From contig NC_051132.1 in NCBI RefSeq assembly GCF_014839805.1, positions 4,402,001 through 4,466,000 of the forward strand: a DNA stretch of 64,000 nt. The letters run 5' to 3'. This document shows, piece after piece, positions 62,581-64,000 of the stretch. The position numbers and the translations under genes were made by a program. Below the pieces are notes generated by a model. That model had not been told where the DNA came from. It searched no databases and was given only the letters and a program-made list of their open reading frames with translations. The first letter of the stretch is position 1. The number at the start of each line of letters is the position of its first letter. The DNA comes from Manduca sexta. Lineage: Eukaryota > Arthropoda > Insecta > Lepidoptera > Sphingidae.

Positions 62581-64000
62581 ATGAAGGAAAGAATTCTCAT
62601 TGGAGTTAAAAGGACAGAAGGGGTATGTTTGGTAACATGAGCCATGTCGCCATGTCACAATACCCTATGTACTCGCTTTAGAAAAACGAGAGTGTACTAT
62701 ATGGATTTCTATCCACCCCTTGAAAGACAGGCGTTAATTTCTATGTGTAATTTAATTGTAAGTATAGCTGAAACAACTTTCGAAGAATTTAAACACCCAA
62801 CATTATCCGTTAATAACAAACGATTGTATAAACCCAGTCGATAGCTAACACGCGTGAAATTGAACTTTGACAAACAAAAATAGTGACGTAAGTGCAAATT
62901 ATTTTATTTGTCAGTGTTAATTGAATCGCACCCGTGTGTGTTTATATCAATTTTATTTTTGTAATTATCTGGGTGCTTAGCGTAGACGTGCAAAAGGTTA
63001 CACGAATTATTTTTTACGTAACATTAAACACTTCTCTAACGTTTTTATTTGACCCTAGTTTGGGTAATGGGTTTGATAAGGTGACCTTTTATTAGGTGTA
63101 TATTATCGAAGAACAGATGCTGTAATAGATTTAACATATTTTTTTATAATTGCTGCCAGTGGGTCATTTCGTAAGATTCTGTACTAAATTATTAACGTTC
63201 CCTATTACTTAATTAAATAAGCTGTACATTTCTAAAGAAAGCTATGTCAGAAATACTTGAATTTAATAGCGTTTCTGATTTAAGTGGTTATCTTTCAACA
63301 CTCCATCCTCATTAATTGGCATAAAATTAAACATTTATATTTAATAGTAACTATTAAAAAATATGGGAGGTCTTAGCGTGCGTTCTGAAAATATCGCGAC
63401 AATCTTGTGACTAAATCGCCTGGTTGCACGACAATCCGCGACAAATCATTAAAATTACCAACCGGACCTCATTAGCGGCCATATTTCAACTGAAAACAAC
63501 TAAACCGAGGACAAATGACCGCGGCATGGTTAGGAATTTAGGTACCTATATCATAAACGATGTAAGCATTATTAGTAATTCGATGGAGTTAAGTGTTGTA
63601 AGTAATCGAAGGTTAATGAAACCTATGGTTCCGATGTTGGCAATTTATGACTTATGACCTTATTAGTTGGCTTTCTAGGTTCTAGCCCTACTACATATCA
63701 TCTAGGCCGTTTTTGATTCGAAGTCCACTAAACTACATTTTTATTCTATTAAAGGATTTTCATGCAGAAAAACCCACGAGCAGACGCTAGGTAGGAATGT
63801 TTTCCATTTTGCAATTGAGTTTCTATTTTGAATTGGTTATTGGAATTAAGTGCCTCATCCAATTAAAACAAAAGAACCTTGTTGAATAGACAAACGATAA
63901 AAAGTTTATAGAAGCTTACTGTTTATTACATACAAACAAAGATTAATGCATAATTCATGATTTCCCATGATACTAATCACGAAGGAAAAAGCACATACAA
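62581..64000. other. AT-rich DNA to window end; no gene
   Basis: Short open frames (62644-62844, 63424-63657) have no recognised domain. No repeat recognised. Confidence 0.4.

Overview
The window looks like nuclear DNA of a moth or butterfly (Lepidoptera). It is AT-rich and almost entirely non-coding. It carries repeats I recognise as lepidopteran: Helitron-like elements ending in CTAG|T, tRNA-headed SINEs, LINE 3' ends with a ...VQQW-like C-terminus followed by (GAT)n, the 'CCACTGCTGGGCAC' repeat family and TTAA-flanked MITEs. Order assignment rests on remembered repeat consensus, not a search.

The only gene I can support is a ladybird/Lbx homeobox gene on the minus strand. Its last coding exon (1555-1946) encodes a complete homeodomain and C-terminal tail. 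The upstream exon(s) must lie at higher coordinates, but I found no convincing one, so most of the window is probably intron or flanking DNA.

Layout. Contig A is 1-28200, then exactly 500 N (28201-28700), then contig B, 28701-64000. Bases 1-12880 of A and 30038-43632 of B are two nearly identical copies of one segment, both including the ladybird exon. They differ by many 1-bp homopolymer indels, a few clustered patches, a SINE present only in B with a clean target-site duplication (A has the empty site), a 219-bp extra segment in B, and a MITE that is whole in B but halved in A. The exon is intact in A and frameshifted several times in B. This fits two haplotypes (one poorly polished) placed in tandem by the assembler better than two functional genes, but a young real duplication is not excluded. 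After 12880 and 43632 the two copies diverge completely.

12881-28200 is non-coding: a 52-bp minisatellite ending in a Helitron-like 3' terminus, a complete 1-kb Helitron-like element with 122-bp internal repeats, SINE and LINE fragments, an unusual cluster of perfect short inverted duplications, and a second Helitron-like element that runs into the gap. 43633-64000 is also largely non-coding, with a 54-bp-arm inverted-repeat element, a MITE remnant, a diverged local tandem duplication, a LINE 3' end, several GC-richer unique patches (48.8-55.4 kb) that could be regulatory, and one unidentified 156-codon ORF.

No operons, CRISPR arrays, free-standing tRNA/rRNA genes, or new multi-gene system are visible. 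The interesting material is the assembly/duplication history of a developmental locus and the repeat-borne mutational signatures.
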